Assembly (NCBI RefSeq): GCF_025717065.2
Contig: NZ_JAOVZO020000017.1
Location: 372,001 to 436,000, forward strand
Source: Tahibacter soli
GTDB taxonomy: Bacteria > Pseudomonadota > Gammaproteobacteria > Xanthomonadales > Rhodanobacteraceae
Reading direction: 5' to 3'
DNA length: 64,000 bases
The notes under the pieces are model-generated. The model worked only from the letters and a program-made list of their open reading frames with translations. It was not told the origin of the DNA and made no database searches. Positions 53,340-63,224 of the stretch are shown piece after piece. Every line of letters starts with the position of its first letter. Within the stretch, counting starts at the first letter, position 1. The position numbers and the translations under genes are program-made.

Positions 53340-54353
53340 TCAGGTCGGTTCGTCGTCGTCGAGTGCGTCGAGGCTGATCTCGGTGGTGGTGGTGACGTCG
53401 CGATCGTCGCCCGCGGCGCAGCGTGCCATCCGTGCCGCGTCGACAGGGGCCGGGCGCAATTGCGGCGGCAGGTGCGCGACGATGGCGTCGACCGCGTCGA
53501 TGCCGTTGCGGGTGCGCAGCGCCTTGCGGAATTCGCGCGCGGCCGGCACGCCGTCATTCTCGATCGACAGTTGCGCGATGGTGGCGTCCGCGGCGCTGGC
53601 GCGCAGCACGAGGCGGCAGTAGCGCTCGCGCTCGACCGGGTCTGTCGCGGCGAGGGCGCCGAGGTGCGCGCCGAACACCGCGGCTTCCGGCGTTCCGGTG
53701 GCGGCGACCAGCAGTGCGGCGAGTCGGGCTCGCACCGTGCGATCGAGCGTCCGGTTTTGCACCAGCGCACGCAACGACAGCGAGTACGCGATCATCAACG
53801 GAACCAACGAGATCGGCTCGTCGTCGACGATGGTGACGGGCAGGCCCGAGTCGTAGTCTTCCGGTTTGTGCGGCGGCGTGAGGTCGTAGCGCGCGGCGAC
53901 CGCTGCGAGCAGCGCATGCGTGTCGAGGTAGTAGTCGTCGTACCGTGCGGCGCGCGCAAGGTCGACGGCGCCGTCCGAGCGCGCCCTCAGCAGCACGAAC
54001 AGGTTGTCGGGTTCGGCCGCGAGCCATTGCGAGAGCGCTTCGGGGCAGCGTTTGATGCTGCAGAACTTGTAGCGCATCAGTCGCCCCGCGCCGGTTCTCG
54101 GCATCGGCGGCAGCGCTCCCGTGTAGTCGCCGACCGCGCCGTGCGCTTGCGTCGTGATGGCCAGGCCGGCCCAGGCGATGTCGGGATCGGGATCGGCGCC
54201 GATGCGATCGGCGAGCGATCGCAGCCACTCGCCGCGCAACCGGTCGTATTCGACGGATGCGTCATTGCGCGATCGCCGCTCGACGAACGAATCGGCGCGC
54301 GCGTCGAGCGTGGCGAACGTCATCAGCAGCAGCCAGCCGAGTGCGAATCGCAT
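53340..54353 (-). CDS. Secreted array paralog 3
   Basis: 337 residues; signal peptide MRFALGWLLLMTFATLDARA, with AGAGGTGA upstream of the ATG at 54353. Motifs: NDASVEYDRLRGEWLRSLA, DPDPDIAWAGLA, GAGRLMRYKFC-x5-C, AEPDNLFVLL, RYDDYYLDTHALLAAVAARYDLTPPHKPEDYD, DPVERERYCRLVLRA, NGIDAVDAIVAHLPPQLRPAPVD. Acidic C-terminus with DVTTTTEISLDALDDDEPT. All family cysteines of the central GRLM-x-x-x-[YF]C...C block are kept. Function unknown. Confidence 0.8.
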   Translation of the reverse strand: MRFALGWLLLMTFATLDARADSFVERRSRNDASVEYDRLRGEWLRSLADRIGADPDPDIAWAGLAITTQAHGAVGDYTGALPPMPRTGAGRLMRYKFCSIKRCPEALSQWLAAEPDNLFVLLRARSDGAVDLARAARYDDYYLDTHALLAAVAARYDLTPPHKPEDYDSGLPVTIVDDEPISLVPLMIAYSLSLRALVQNRTLDRTVRARLAALLVAATGTPEAAVFGAHLGALAATDPVERERYCRLVLRASAADATIAQLSIENDGVPAAREFRKALRTRNGIDAVDAIVAHLPPQLRPAPVDAARMARCAAGDDRDVTTTTEISLDALDDDEPT

Positions 54354-54420
54354 GGGTCACCTCTGCGTCGGAACAGGCCGAGTATCGCATTCGCGATCCC
54401 GGCGGCGAGGACGGTTCGAT

Positions 54421-54606
54421 CTATTCCTCGGCATCGCTGCGTGCGACGCACGCGGCGATGGCCGCTTCGTCGGGCGGCTCGGCGCGCCGGTTGTCGGGCA
54501 GTTGCGCCTCGATCGCGGCGTACGCATCGATCTCGGGCATCTTCGCGTCGGCGGCGAAGGCGGCGATGCCGATCGTCAGCAACAGCGCGGTCGGTGCCTA
54601 TCGCAT
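54421..54606 (-). pseudogene. Collapsed array paralog: signal peptide joined to family C-terminus, with a stop at codon 3
   Basis: A 62-codon remnant between paralogs 3 and 4. It reads MR-stop-APTALLLTIGIAAFAADAKM, a signal-peptide-like start with TAG as the third codon, then directly DAYAAIEAQLPDNRRAEP and DEAAIAACVA. That second part aligns with the C-terminal end of the neighbours (DAVDAVAAQLPASRRPDP, ERVAACVA). About 270 internal codons are missing, so this is a deletion remnant fusing the two gene ends. The stop and the deletion argue against a functional protein, though a short peptide from a downstream start cannot be excluded. Confidence 0.75.
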
Positions 54607-54641
54607 GGTGCGAAATCCTGTGGACTGTGGCAGGAGCGGCG

Positions 54642-55691
54642 TCAGCGGCCGACCGATGAGCTGCTCGCTGCGATGCATGCCGCGACGGCCGCGTCGTCGA
54701 TGTCGCGCAGCGGCTCGTTTTCCTCGCGCGCGACGGCTTCGGCCGCATCGATCGCGTTGCGCGTCGTCAACGCCGCATAGAAGCGACGGCGGCGTTCGTC
54801 GGCGGCGTCGTCCCCGAAAAGGTAGCGGCTCGCGAGCGTCCTCGATACCGCCTCGAGCCTCGCCTTTTCGCGGCACCAGCGCTGGCGGTCGGCCGGCGCG
54901 ACGGCGACCGCGTCGCCGATCGCCACTGCGCGGTCGGCCGCATACGGCGTGTCGGTCGCGGCGAGCATGAGTTCGGCGACGTGCAGTTTCGTCGAGGCGG
55001 AGATCGACGCGTCGCGCCGGATCGCCGAGGCCGTGAGATCGGAAATCGTCGAGACGCGATACGCGAACACTTCGGCGAAGCCGACGCCGTAGTGCGTCTC
55101 GCACGGCGGCATCTCGTAGTCCGCCGGCGGCACCGGCGGCGCGACGTCGTAGCGTGCCGCGATCTTCGCCGGCAGCGCGCGGAACGCCGCGTCATGATCG
55201 TCGTAGCGCGTCGCCAGCCGGAGGCGGCGATCGACGTCGCCGAGGCCGGCACGACGTTCTCGCGTCAGCGCGCGCTCGAAGACGAACGCGTTGTCGGGCT
55301 CCGATGCGATCCAGTCGGCGAGGCCGTCTTCGCAGCGCGACGGGCGGTCGCAGTAGAGAAAGCGCAGCCAATGCGCGAGCACGGTAGCCGGCTGCGGCAG
55401 GTCGCGTGCGGCCGGTTCGGGCGCTTCAGGAGGCGGTCGCGCACCCGGCGGCGGGGGAGGCCGTGGCGGCGCGTGGCTCGGAGTCCGGAGACCGAAGAGC
55501 CGCCCCGCGTACGAGATTTCGGGATCGGGGTCGTTGCGCAACCGTGCGCCGAGTTCGGCGATCCAGGCGTCGTACGCGTCGTCGTATCGCGCGAATGTCT
55601 CGTTACGCTGGTAGCCGAGCTGCAGGGAGCACGCGCCCGCGGCGCCGGCGGCGGCGAGCGTCAGGACCAGCGCGGCGGCGATGCGTCGCAT
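54642..55691 (-). CDS. Secreted array paralog 4
   Basis: 349 residues; signal peptide MRRIAAALVLTLAAAGAAGA. Motifs: RNETFARYDDAYDAWIAELG, NDPDPEISYAGRL (YAG instead of WAG), a proline-rich insert (PSHAPPRPPPPPGARPPPEA), HWLRFLYC-x6-C, SEPDNAFVFERAL, ATRYDDHDAAFRALPAKIAARYDVAPPVPPADYEMPPC, ADRQRWCREKARL, RNAIDAAEAVA, DDAAVAACIA. Its ribosome site AAGGAG is formed by the last codons of the upstream paralog 5 (stop only 4 bp before this ATG), so translation is probably coupled. Secreted; function unknown. Confidence 0.82.
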   Translation of the reverse strand: MRRIAAALVLTLAAAGAAGACSLQLGYQRNETFARYDDAYDAWIAELGARLRNDPDPEISYAGRLFGLRTPSHAPPRPPPPPGARPPPEAPEPAARDLPQPATVLAHWLRFLYCDRPSRCEDGLADWIASEPDNAFVFERALTRERRAGLGDVDRRLRLATRYDDHDAAFRALPAKIAARYDVAPPVPPADYEMPPCETHYGVGFAEVFAYRVSTISDLTASAIRRDASISASTKLHVAELMLAATDTPYAADRAVAIGDAVAVAPADRQRWCREKARLEAVSRTLASRYLFGDDAADERRRRFYAALTTRNAIDAAEAVAREENEPLRDIDDAAVAACIAASSSSVGR

Positions 55692-55695
55692 GGCG

Positions 55696-56688
55696 TCACT
55701 CCTTCTTCGCGAGCCGCGCGTTGCATTTGGCGAGCGCCGCCTCGTCGATCGGCTTGGGCTTGAGCGCCTGCGGCAGTCTTGCCGCGATATCGGTCAGCGC
55801 GTCGATGCCGTTGCGCGTCGCGAGCGTCGCGAAGTAGTCGGCACGTACCGCCGGATCGACGCCGTGTCCGCCCTTGACGATCCATTCGTAGACGTCGCCG
55901 TCGAACGACCGTCCGCGCGCTTCGAGCGCGCAGTAGTGCGCGAGTTCGTCGGTGTCGACCGCGGCCCACGTGCCGAGGCGCGCGCCGGCGACCGCGGCGA
56001 GCGGGCTGCGGTTCGGCGTGGTCAGCAGCTGCGCGATTTTCAGCCGCAGGGGCGTTGCGAGCTTGCCGTCGTCGAGAAACACCGCCGCCGCAGCCAGCAC
56101 GGCCGGCTGGTTGCCGAGGTTGGGACGCGGCGCAACCGCGTCGAACGCCAGCACGCTGCACGCCGGCAGCACATAGCCGGCCGGCACGGGCGGCGGCGCC
56201 GGCACGCGCGCGAGCAGCGTTTCCTCGAGCGTGCGCGTCGCGACCGTGTAGTCGTCGTAGCGCGTCGCCCCGTCGAGCTTGCGCCGCGCCTTCGACGCGT
56301 AGCTGTCGTTCTCGTGCAGCGCGACCGCGAGCACAAACAGGTTGTCGGGTTCGCTTTCGACCCACTCGGTGATGCCGGTCGGGCAGCGCTCGGTTTCGCC
56401 GCAGTACGCGTAGCGCATCAGGCGGCCGACGCCGCTCGTCGGATCGCGCGGCAAGTCGAGCGTGGCCGCGTGATCGCCTTCGCCGACCTGCAGCAGCATG
56501 ACCAGCGATGCCCAGGCGACGTTCGGGTCGGGATCTTTCACGAGCGCGTCGGCGGCATCGTGCGTCCACTGCGCGTAATGCGCGTCGTAGGCACGCTGTG
56601 CGGGTTCGCGCCGATAGTCGCGCGGGGGCTTGCACGCGTCCGCGGTCGATGCGGCGAGCAGGCAGAGCAGGGCAAAAGCCAGGCGCAT
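55696..56688 (-). CDS. Secreted array paralog 5
   Basis: 330 residues from the ATG at 56688, preceded by AAGGAGG; signal peptide MRLAFALLCLLAASTADA. Motifs: QRAYDAHYAQWTHDAADAL, KDPDPNVAWASLV, SGVGRLMRYAYC-x5-C, SEPDNLFVLAVAL, ATRYDDYTVATRTLEETLL, then [65 protein letters not shown] and a short basic tail (KCNARLAKKE). It lacks the acidic tails of paralogs 2 and 3. Secreted; function unknown. Confidence 0.82.
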   Translation of the reverse strand: MRLAFALLCLLAASTADACKPPRDYRREPAQRAYDAHYAQWTHDAADALVKDPDPNVAWASLVMLLQVGEGDHAATLDLPRDPTSGVGRLMRYAYCGETERCPTGITEWVESEPDNLFVLAVALHENDSYASKARRKLDGATRYDDYTVATRTLEETLLARVPAPPPVPAGYVLPACSVLAFDAVAPRPNLGNQPAVLAAAAVFLDDGKLATPLRLKIAQLLTTPNRSPLAAVAGARLGTWAAVDTDELAHYCALEARGRSFDGDVYEWIVKGGHGVDPAVRADYFATLATRNGIDALTDIAARLPQALKPKPIDEAALAKCNARLAKKE

Positions 56689-56729
56689 GGAAACCTCCTT
56701 GTTCGGCGAATGACGCACCGGCGCGCCGT

Positions 56730-57721
56730 TCAGTCGCTCCCGGCGACACAGGCGGCGACACGTTCGGGATCGACCGGATCGGGCCGGCGGCTCGCCGGCA
56801 GCTGCGCGGCGACGGCGTCGACGGCGTCGACGGCGTTGCGCGTGCGCAGGGCGTCGAAAAAAGGCGGCGCACGCCGAGACGTTCAGCGTCGGGTTCGTCC
56901 ATGATCCATTCGAGCATGCCGACGTCGGCTTGAAGAACGGCGCGTTCGTTCAATTGGCAGTAGCGTTTGCGCTCGGCCGGCGATCGGGCCGCCGCGACAC
57001 CGAGTGCCGCGCCGACCTGCGCCGCGACCGGGCTGCCTTTTGCCGCGACCATCAGTTTTGCCAGATGCAGGCGTGCCGTGTCGTCGAGCGTGTCATCGTA
57101 CTTGAGGTCTTCGGCGCCGAGCGACGCCATCGCCACGAGTGCGTCGATACGTCCGGCGATGCCGTTCCCGTGCATGAAGCTGCATGGTGGCGAGACGTAT
57201 CGTTCGGGCTCCGGCGGCGGCTCGCCGGCGAGCCGCGTGATCTTGTCGCTCAGCGCTCGCGACGCGAGAAAGTAGTCGTCATAGCGGGTCGTTGCATCGA
57301 TGCCGCCGTGCGAGCGCCAGGCCGCTGCGTCGCCGAGATCGTCGCGAGCGAGCGAGCGCACGAACGCGTTGTCCGGCTCGGCGGCGATCCATGCGTCGAG
57401 CGCGGCCGGACAATGGCCGGAACCTTTGCAGTAGGTCGCGCGCAGCAGCCGGCCGAGACCGGTCGTCGGCGGCATCGGCAGTGCCGGTTTCGCGTCGTCG
57501 CCAGACGTTTGTGCCGACACGATAATCGCGCCGGCCCAGGCGACTTCGGTATCGGCGTCCGTCGCGAGCCGCCGGCCGACCGACTCGCGCCATTGCGCGT
57601 GCCGTTGGTCGTAGTCTTCGAACTCGGCTTCGCGTATGTAGCCCGGCGCGACGGAGCACGCATCCGCGTCGAACGCCGTCGCGCACGAAGCCAGCACGAG
57701 CCATGGCAGCACGAATCGCAT
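56730..57721 (-). pseudogene. Secreted array paralog 6, one-base frameshift near the C-terminus
   Basis: First gene of the array: signal peptide MRFVLPWLVLASCATAFDADA, then FEDYDQRHAQWRESVG, TDADTEVAWAGAI, GLGRLLRATYC-x5-C, AEPDNAFVRSLA, TTRYDDYFLASRALSDKI, LDDTARLHLAKLMVAAKGSPVAAQVGAALG and AERKRYCQLNERA, normal up to about residue 288. At a run of six A (+ strand 56857-56862) the frame shifts by one base. Beyond it the other frame gives the expected FDALRTRNAVDAVDAVAAQL, then PASRRPDPVD and RVAACVAGSD with a stop at 56730. Without a correction the original frame runs past the family end. Real mutation, homopolymer sequencing error or slippage are all possible. Confidence 0.75.
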
Positions 57722-57805
57722 CGGAATCCCCCGTCGGCAACGCGCCGATGATGCCGCAGCGCGCCGCCGCGCTGAACGCGGCGGCGGTTCGCGGTTGGCG
57801 CCGAT

Positions 57806-58936
57806 TCAGGCGTTTTCGTGCGCCGGGGCGTCGAGGAAGTCGGTTTGCGTTTCCGGCGCCGGCAGGCAGCCGTAGGTCTTGATCAGGAGGTTGTCGGCGG
57901 AGTCGGCTTTCGTGATGAAGCGGCCCACGCGCTCGACGAGATCGTCATGCTCGGCCGGCGTGAACACGTCGCTCATGTGGATGACGAGATTCATGCGGAT
58001 CGTGCTGCCGGCGAGGTCGAAGAAGAACGGCGCGTGTTCGGCCGACAGTAGAAATCGGAACAGATCGTTCAACCCGCGCTTGCCCGGCTGCGCCAGGCGC
58101 GACGAGAAGTTCAGGTGGTCCGAGCAGCAGCACCACACCTTGATCGGCGCGCTGCCGTTGTAGAACGACCAGTTGAGATCGCCGTGCCGCGCGAGCACCG
58201 GGTCGACGTTCGCTTTGGCGAGCGCGCGCTCGACGAAGTCGGCGACCGGATGCGCATCGGGCGTGTGGAAAAATTCCTTGAAGTCGTCGCGCGTGTCGAG
58301 GTTCGAGCCGCAGCTCGGGCAGTAGCGCGTCGCTTTGGCGATCAGCTCGTCGCACGCCGGACACTGCACCCCGAACGGCACGGACTGCGCGCGGAACTCT
58401 TCGACGAAGCGGCGCACGTCGGCGACCGGTATGCCGAAGCCGACCGCGTCGGCTTCGTTGAGCTTGCACGTCGTCACCGCGATGATGCGCTGCTCGTCGT
58501 CGAGCATCGGGCCGCCGGAATTGCCGGGGTTGATCGCCGCGTCGGTCTGCAGGAAATACTGCTCGTCGAGCAGCTGGCGCGGATGCGAGATGACGCCTTC
58601 GGTCAGCGACAGCGGCAGCCCGACCGGAAAGCCGAGAATGTGCACCGGCTGCTTCGGCCGGTACTGTTCGATGTCGGAGAGCGGCAGCACCGCGCCGTCG
58701 ACGGGGCGGGAGAGTTCCACCACGGCGAGGTCGCGCTGCGGGTGCACGCGGCGCACGGTGCCGAGGATGCGCGTGCGATCGCGCATTTCGACCGCGACCG
58801 TGCGATACGGCGAAACGACGTGGCTGTTCGTGACGAGGTGCGTCGCGTCGATCAGAAATCCGGTGCCGGTGCCGCCGCCGGTGTACACCTGATAGACGCC
58901 GAGGTGATCGATCGCGTCGAGTATCTGCGCGCTCAT
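57806..58936 (-). CDS. Trypsin-like serine protease with zinc ribbon and YbjN-like C-terminal domain
   Basis: 376 residues. Protease domain (1-185): TGTGFLIDATHLVTNSHVV with H39, RDLAVVEL with D69, PGNSGGPM with S140. A zinc ribbon follows, with CPAC and CPSC (C192, C195, C206, C209). The C-terminal ~150 residues (DLNWSFYNGSAPIKVWCCCSDHLNFSSRL...FFFDLAGSTIRMNLVIHM) resemble a YbjN/type III secretion chaperone-like fold. No signal peptide, so the protease is probably cytoplasmic. The start ATG overlaps the upstream gene's stop as ATGA. Partner or substrate unknown. Confidence 0.85.
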   Translation of the reverse strand: MSAQILDAIDHLGVYQVYTGGGTGTGFLIDATHLVTNSHVVSPYRTVAVEMRDRTRILGTVRRVHPQRDLAVVELSRPVDGAVLPLSDIEQYRPKQPVHILGFPVGLPLSLTEGVISHPRQLLDEQYFLQTDAAINPGNSGGPMLDDEQRIIAVTTCKLNEADAVGFGIPVADVRRFVEEFRAQSVPFGVQCPACDELIAKATRYCPSCGSNLDTRDDFKEFFHTPDAHPVADFVERALAKANVDPVLARHGDLNWSFYNGSAPIKVWCCCSDHLNFSSRLAQPGKRGLNDLFRFLLSAEHAPFFFDLAGSTIRMNLVIHMSDVFTPAEHDDLVERVGRFITKADSADNLLIKTYGCLPAPETQTDFLDAPAHENA

Positions 58937-60114
58937 CGCGTGGCTCCTGCCGTATCGGCGTCTGCGGGTTCGTCGCGCTCGTCGTCGTCTTCGCCGCCGT
59001 GGGCGCGCACGAGATTCGTCGCGTGCGCGCGCATGACGTCGGCCGCTTCGCGCAGCGGCCGGCCGGAGGCGAGGTCGAGCGGTTCGCGCAGCGCGGCGGC
59101 GATCGCCGCCGGCCATGCGAAGTACGCGAGCAGATAAAGATAGTCGACGGCCTGGTACAGCGCCGATTCGAGCGTGCGGCCGGCGGCGTTCAGATCGCCG
59201 ATCGTCTGGTCGCGCTGGGCGCCGGAGAGCACCTTGGTCAACAGCGACGGCGAGCCGTCGTGCAGCGGGTTGATCGCGTAGCGCGCGTGGCCCAGGCAGC
59301 GCGCGAGTTCGTCGCGCGAGCGCTGCCGCATTTCCTTGACGCACTGCGCGAGCGCGGCCTGGCGCTTGGTCGGATGTTCTTCGCGGTCGGCGTAGACGTC
59401 GTCGGCGTCGGAGAGATCTTCGCGCAGCGAGCCGTACAGCGGCAGTGCGTATTCGATCTGGCTGTTCGCGTACGCGGCGATCGTATTGAGCAGCGCGGTC
59501 GAGCGGCGGCGGCGCAGTTCGTCGAGCATGTCTTCGGTCGCGGCCCAGTGCGCGTCCCAGATCGCGCAGGCGGCGTCGAACTCGTCGGCGGCGAGCGGCG
59601 CGATCGGCTCGCGGTCGCTCGCTTCGACGCCGAAACTGTCGACGAGCCACGCGTCGTGACCGCTGGCTTCCTTCGCCGTGGTTTGCAGAAGTTCGATCAG
59701 TTTCAACGGATGCATCAGCGCGACGCGATCGGAGTATTCGAGCGCGACGACGTCGTCGCGCAGACGCGGCTGGTACAGCTGGCCGGTGGCCGCGACGCTC
59801 GACACGAAATGGCGCAGCGCGGCGGTCGCGTTGCTGTCGGGCGTCAGCGTCGCGAGCACGGCGCTGAGATAGAACCGGTCGCCGTCGACGTGCAGGCGCA
59901 CGCGCGCCGAACCCTGCACGAGACACAGCGGTTCGCGCACGAGGTCGGGCGTCGCCATGCCGGGAATGAGATAGGCGATCGACTCGCCGATCGCGGCGAG
60001 GCGTTCGCCGCTCTCGAACATCTCGACGGCGCGGTCGCGGCGCGCGTGATCGCGCGGGGTATGCGCGAACTGGCGGCGAACGGGCGCGGGCAGATACAGC
60101 GAAGTGATCGACAT
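58933..60114 (-). CDS. Hypothetical protein coupled to the protease gene
   Basis: 393 residues from the ATG at 60114 (MSITSLYLPAPVRRQFAHTPRD). No signal peptide. The N-terminal half contains LVREPLCLVQGSARVRLHVDGDRFYLSAVLATL, reminiscent of a chaperone-like alpha/beta domain also seen in the protease's C-terminus. The C-terminal half is helical and has a region suited to coiled-coil pairing (DELRRRRSTALLNTIAAYANSQIEYAL), ending in a very acidic tail (GGEDDDERDEPADADTAGATR). Stop and protease start overlap by 4 bp, implying 1:1 synthesis. Probably a partner or regulator of the protease. Confidence 0.65.
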   Translation of the reverse strand: MSITSLYLPAPVRRQFAHTPRDHARRDRAVEMFESGERLAAIGESIAYLIPGMATPDLVREPLCLVQGSARVRLHVDGDRFYLSAVLATLTPDSNATAALRHFVSSVAATGQLYQPRLRDDVVALEYSDRVALMHPLKLIELLQTTAKEASGHDAWLVDSFGVEASDREPIAPLAADEFDAACAIWDAHWAATEDMLDELRRRRSTALLNTIAAYANSQIEYALPLYGSLREDLSDADDVYADREEHPTKRQAALAQCVKEMRQRSRDELARCLGHARYAINPLHDGSPSLLTKVLSGAQRDQTIGDLNAAGRTLESALYQAVDYLYLLAYFAWPAAIAAALREPLDLASGRPLREAADVMRAHATNLVRAHGGEDDDERDEPADADTAGATR

Positions 60115-60184
60115 GTCGGTCTTCCTTGGCGAGCGCGCAGTCTTGCAGCCGTGGCCGGTGCGCGCAAGCGAGCGCGGAAACGAA

Positions 60185-60207
60185 AACGCCGGCGCGAGGC
60201 CGGCGTT
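60185..60207 (-). terminator. Hairpin after atpC
   Basis: AACGCCGGC (60185-60193) and its complement GCCGGCGTT (60199-60207) form a 9-bp stem with a 5-nt loop, 26 bp beyond the atpC stop. On the minus strand it is followed by TTCG. It probably ends or attenuates the atp operon before the protease-pair genes. Confidence 0.65.
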
Positions 60208-60233
60208 CCGTGGGTCGTGCGTGATGCCCGCGA

Positions 60234-60656
60234 TCAGTGCTTGAGGTTCTTGCGCAGTCGTTCGAGCGCCTGCAGCTGCGCGAGCGCCTGGGCGAGTTCG
60301 GCCTGCGCCTGCGCGACTTCGATCGCGTCGGTGCGGTTGGCGAGCGCGCGCTCGGCTTCTTCCTTGGCCTTGCGGGCCGCGGCTTCGTCGAGGTCCTTCG
60401 CGCGGATCGCGGTATCGGCGAGCACGGTCACGACCTGCGGCTGCACTTCGAGAATGCCGCCCGAGACGTAGAAGAACTGCTCGTCGCCGTTCTCGAGGAT
60501 CACGCGCACCTGGCCCGGCTTCAGACGGGTGATGAGCGGCGCGTGACGCGGCGCGATGCCGAGTTCGCCGAGTTCGCCGGCGGCGACGACCATCTGCACG
60601 TTGCCGTGGAAGATTTCTTCTTCGGCGCTGACGATGTCGCAACGGATGGTAGACAT
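60234..60656 (-). CDS. atpC: ATP synthase F1 epsilon subunit
   Basis: 140 residues from the ATG at 60656 ([21 protein letters not shown]), with the typical [20 protein letters not shown] beta domain and C-terminal helix-turn-helix (AEEE-, [24 protein letters not shown]). Central-stalk subunit that regulates rotation. Last of the atp genes on this strand. Confidence 0.96.
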   Translation of the reverse strand: MSTIRCDIVSAEEEIFHGNVQMVVAAGELGELGIAPRHAPLITRLKPGQVRVILENGDEQFFYVSGGILEVQPQVVTVLADTAIRAKDLDEAAARKAKEEAERALANRTDAIEVAQAQAELAQALAQLQALERLRKNLKH

Positions 60657-60722
60657 GGTTTCGTTCCTATCCAACGAGGCCAAGCCGCGCTCCGGCGACA
60701 ACCGGAGCGTCGGTGCGAATCA

Positions 60723-62219
<1,497 letters not shown>

Positions 62220-63083
62220 TCAGACCGCCGCCGCGCCGCCGACGATTTCGGAGATTTCCTGCGTGATCGCCGCCTGGCGCGCCTTGTTGTAGATCAGCGA
62301 CAGCGTTTCGATCGCCTTGGTGGCGTTGTCGCTGGCCGACTTCATGGCGACCATGCGCGCCGCGTGCTCGCTCGCGAGGTTTTCGAGCGTGGCCTGGTAG
62401 ACCAGCGACTCGATGTAGCGCGTCAGCACGTGGTCGAGCACCGTTTCGGGGCTCGGCTCGTAGATGTAGTCCCAGTCGTGCGTCGTCGACAGATCCTGCG
62501 ACGGCGGCAGCGGCAGCAGCACGTCGATCGTCGGCTTCTGCGTCATCGTGTTGACGAAGTCGCTGTAGCCGAGCTTGAGCTGGTCGATGCGGCCTTCGGT
62601 GTACGCGTCGAGCATCACCTTGATCACGCCGACGAGCGCGGCGACCTGCGGCTTTTCGCCGAGGTGCGTCGCGGTGCCGACGAGGTTGACCTTCAGGCGC
62701 TTGAAGAACGCCGAGGCCTTGCTGCCGATCGCGACGACGTCGATTTCGACGCCCCGTTCCTGCCATTCGCGGATTTCGCCGAGCAGGCGGCGGAACAGGT
62801 TCGAGTTGAGGCCGCCGCACAGGCCGCGGTCGGTCGACACGACGATGTAGCCGACGCGCTTGACGTCCTTGCGCGCGACGAGGAACGGATGCTTGTACTC
62901 GGTGTTGGCCTTGGCGATATGGCCGATCACCTGGCGCATCAGACGCGCGTACGGACGCGACGCCTTCATCAGATCCTGCGCTTTGCGGATCTTCGAAGCC
63001 GAGACCATTTCGAGCGCGCGCGTCACCTTGCGGGTGTTCTGCACGCTCTTGATCTTGGTTTTGATTTCTCTGCCGCCAGCCAT
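62220..63083 (-). CDS. atpG: ATP synthase F1 gamma subunit
   Basis: 287 residues from the ATG at 63083 ([36 protein letters not shown]), the standard gamma opening, with [16 protein letters not shown] and the C-terminal [38 protein letters not shown]. Rotor shaft of F1. The spacer to atpA (63084-63254) is unusually long and holds a chain of hairpins. Confidence 0.98.
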   Translation of the reverse strand: MAGGREIKTKIKSVQNTRKVTRALEMVSASKIRKAQDLMKASRPYARLMRQVIGHIAKANTEYKHPFLVARKDVKRVGYIVVSTDRGLCGGLNSNLFRRLLGEIREWQERGVEIDVVAIGSKASAFFKRLKVNLVGTATHLGEKPQVAALVGVIKVMLDAYTEGRIDQLKLGYSDFVNTMTQKPTIDVLLPLPPSQDLSTTHDWDYIYEPSPETVLDHVLTRYIESLVYQATLENLASEHAARMVAMKSASDNATKAIETLSLIYNKARQAAITQEISEIVGGAAAV

Positions 63084-63102
63084 GTCTTCGTTCTCTCTGT
63101 AG

Positions 63103-63224
63103 TTGAAAAAAGGACTTCGTGTCCTTTTTTCAATCGAGCGACGCAAGCGGAGCTTGCGTACCCCCTCCGAAACGCATCCGCGTTTCGTGCGATCCATCCC
63201 TGGATCGCAAGCGATCTTCGATCG
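63103..63224. repeat. Chain of five consecutive hairpins in the atpA-atpG spacer
   Basis: Perfect inverted repeats follow each other: TTGAAAAAAGGAC with its complement (63103-63115/63121-63133, loop TTCGT); ACGCAAGC (63141-63148/63152-63159, loop GGA); CGAAACGC (63168-63175/63180-63187, loop ATCC); GCGATCCA (63189-63196/63201-63208, loop TCCC); CGATC (63212-63216/63220-63224, loop TTC). There is no gene in this 171-bp spacer. Such structures may protect or process the mRNA, or be assembled from repeats. Confidence 0.75.

Noticed and set aside
55661-56856. Continuation of paralog 6's original frame past the T6 run into the region of paralog 5
   Set aside because: The extension overlaps paralog 5 in another frame and looks like random high-GC translation; the family C-terminus is in the shifted frame, so a frameshift is the better reading than a long fusion.
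56857-56862. Programmed -1 frameshifting at the T6 run
   Set aside because: The zero-frame codons do not form a standard X-XXY-YYZ slippery heptamer and I see no obvious stimulatory hairpin; kept only as a possibility under the frameshift finding.
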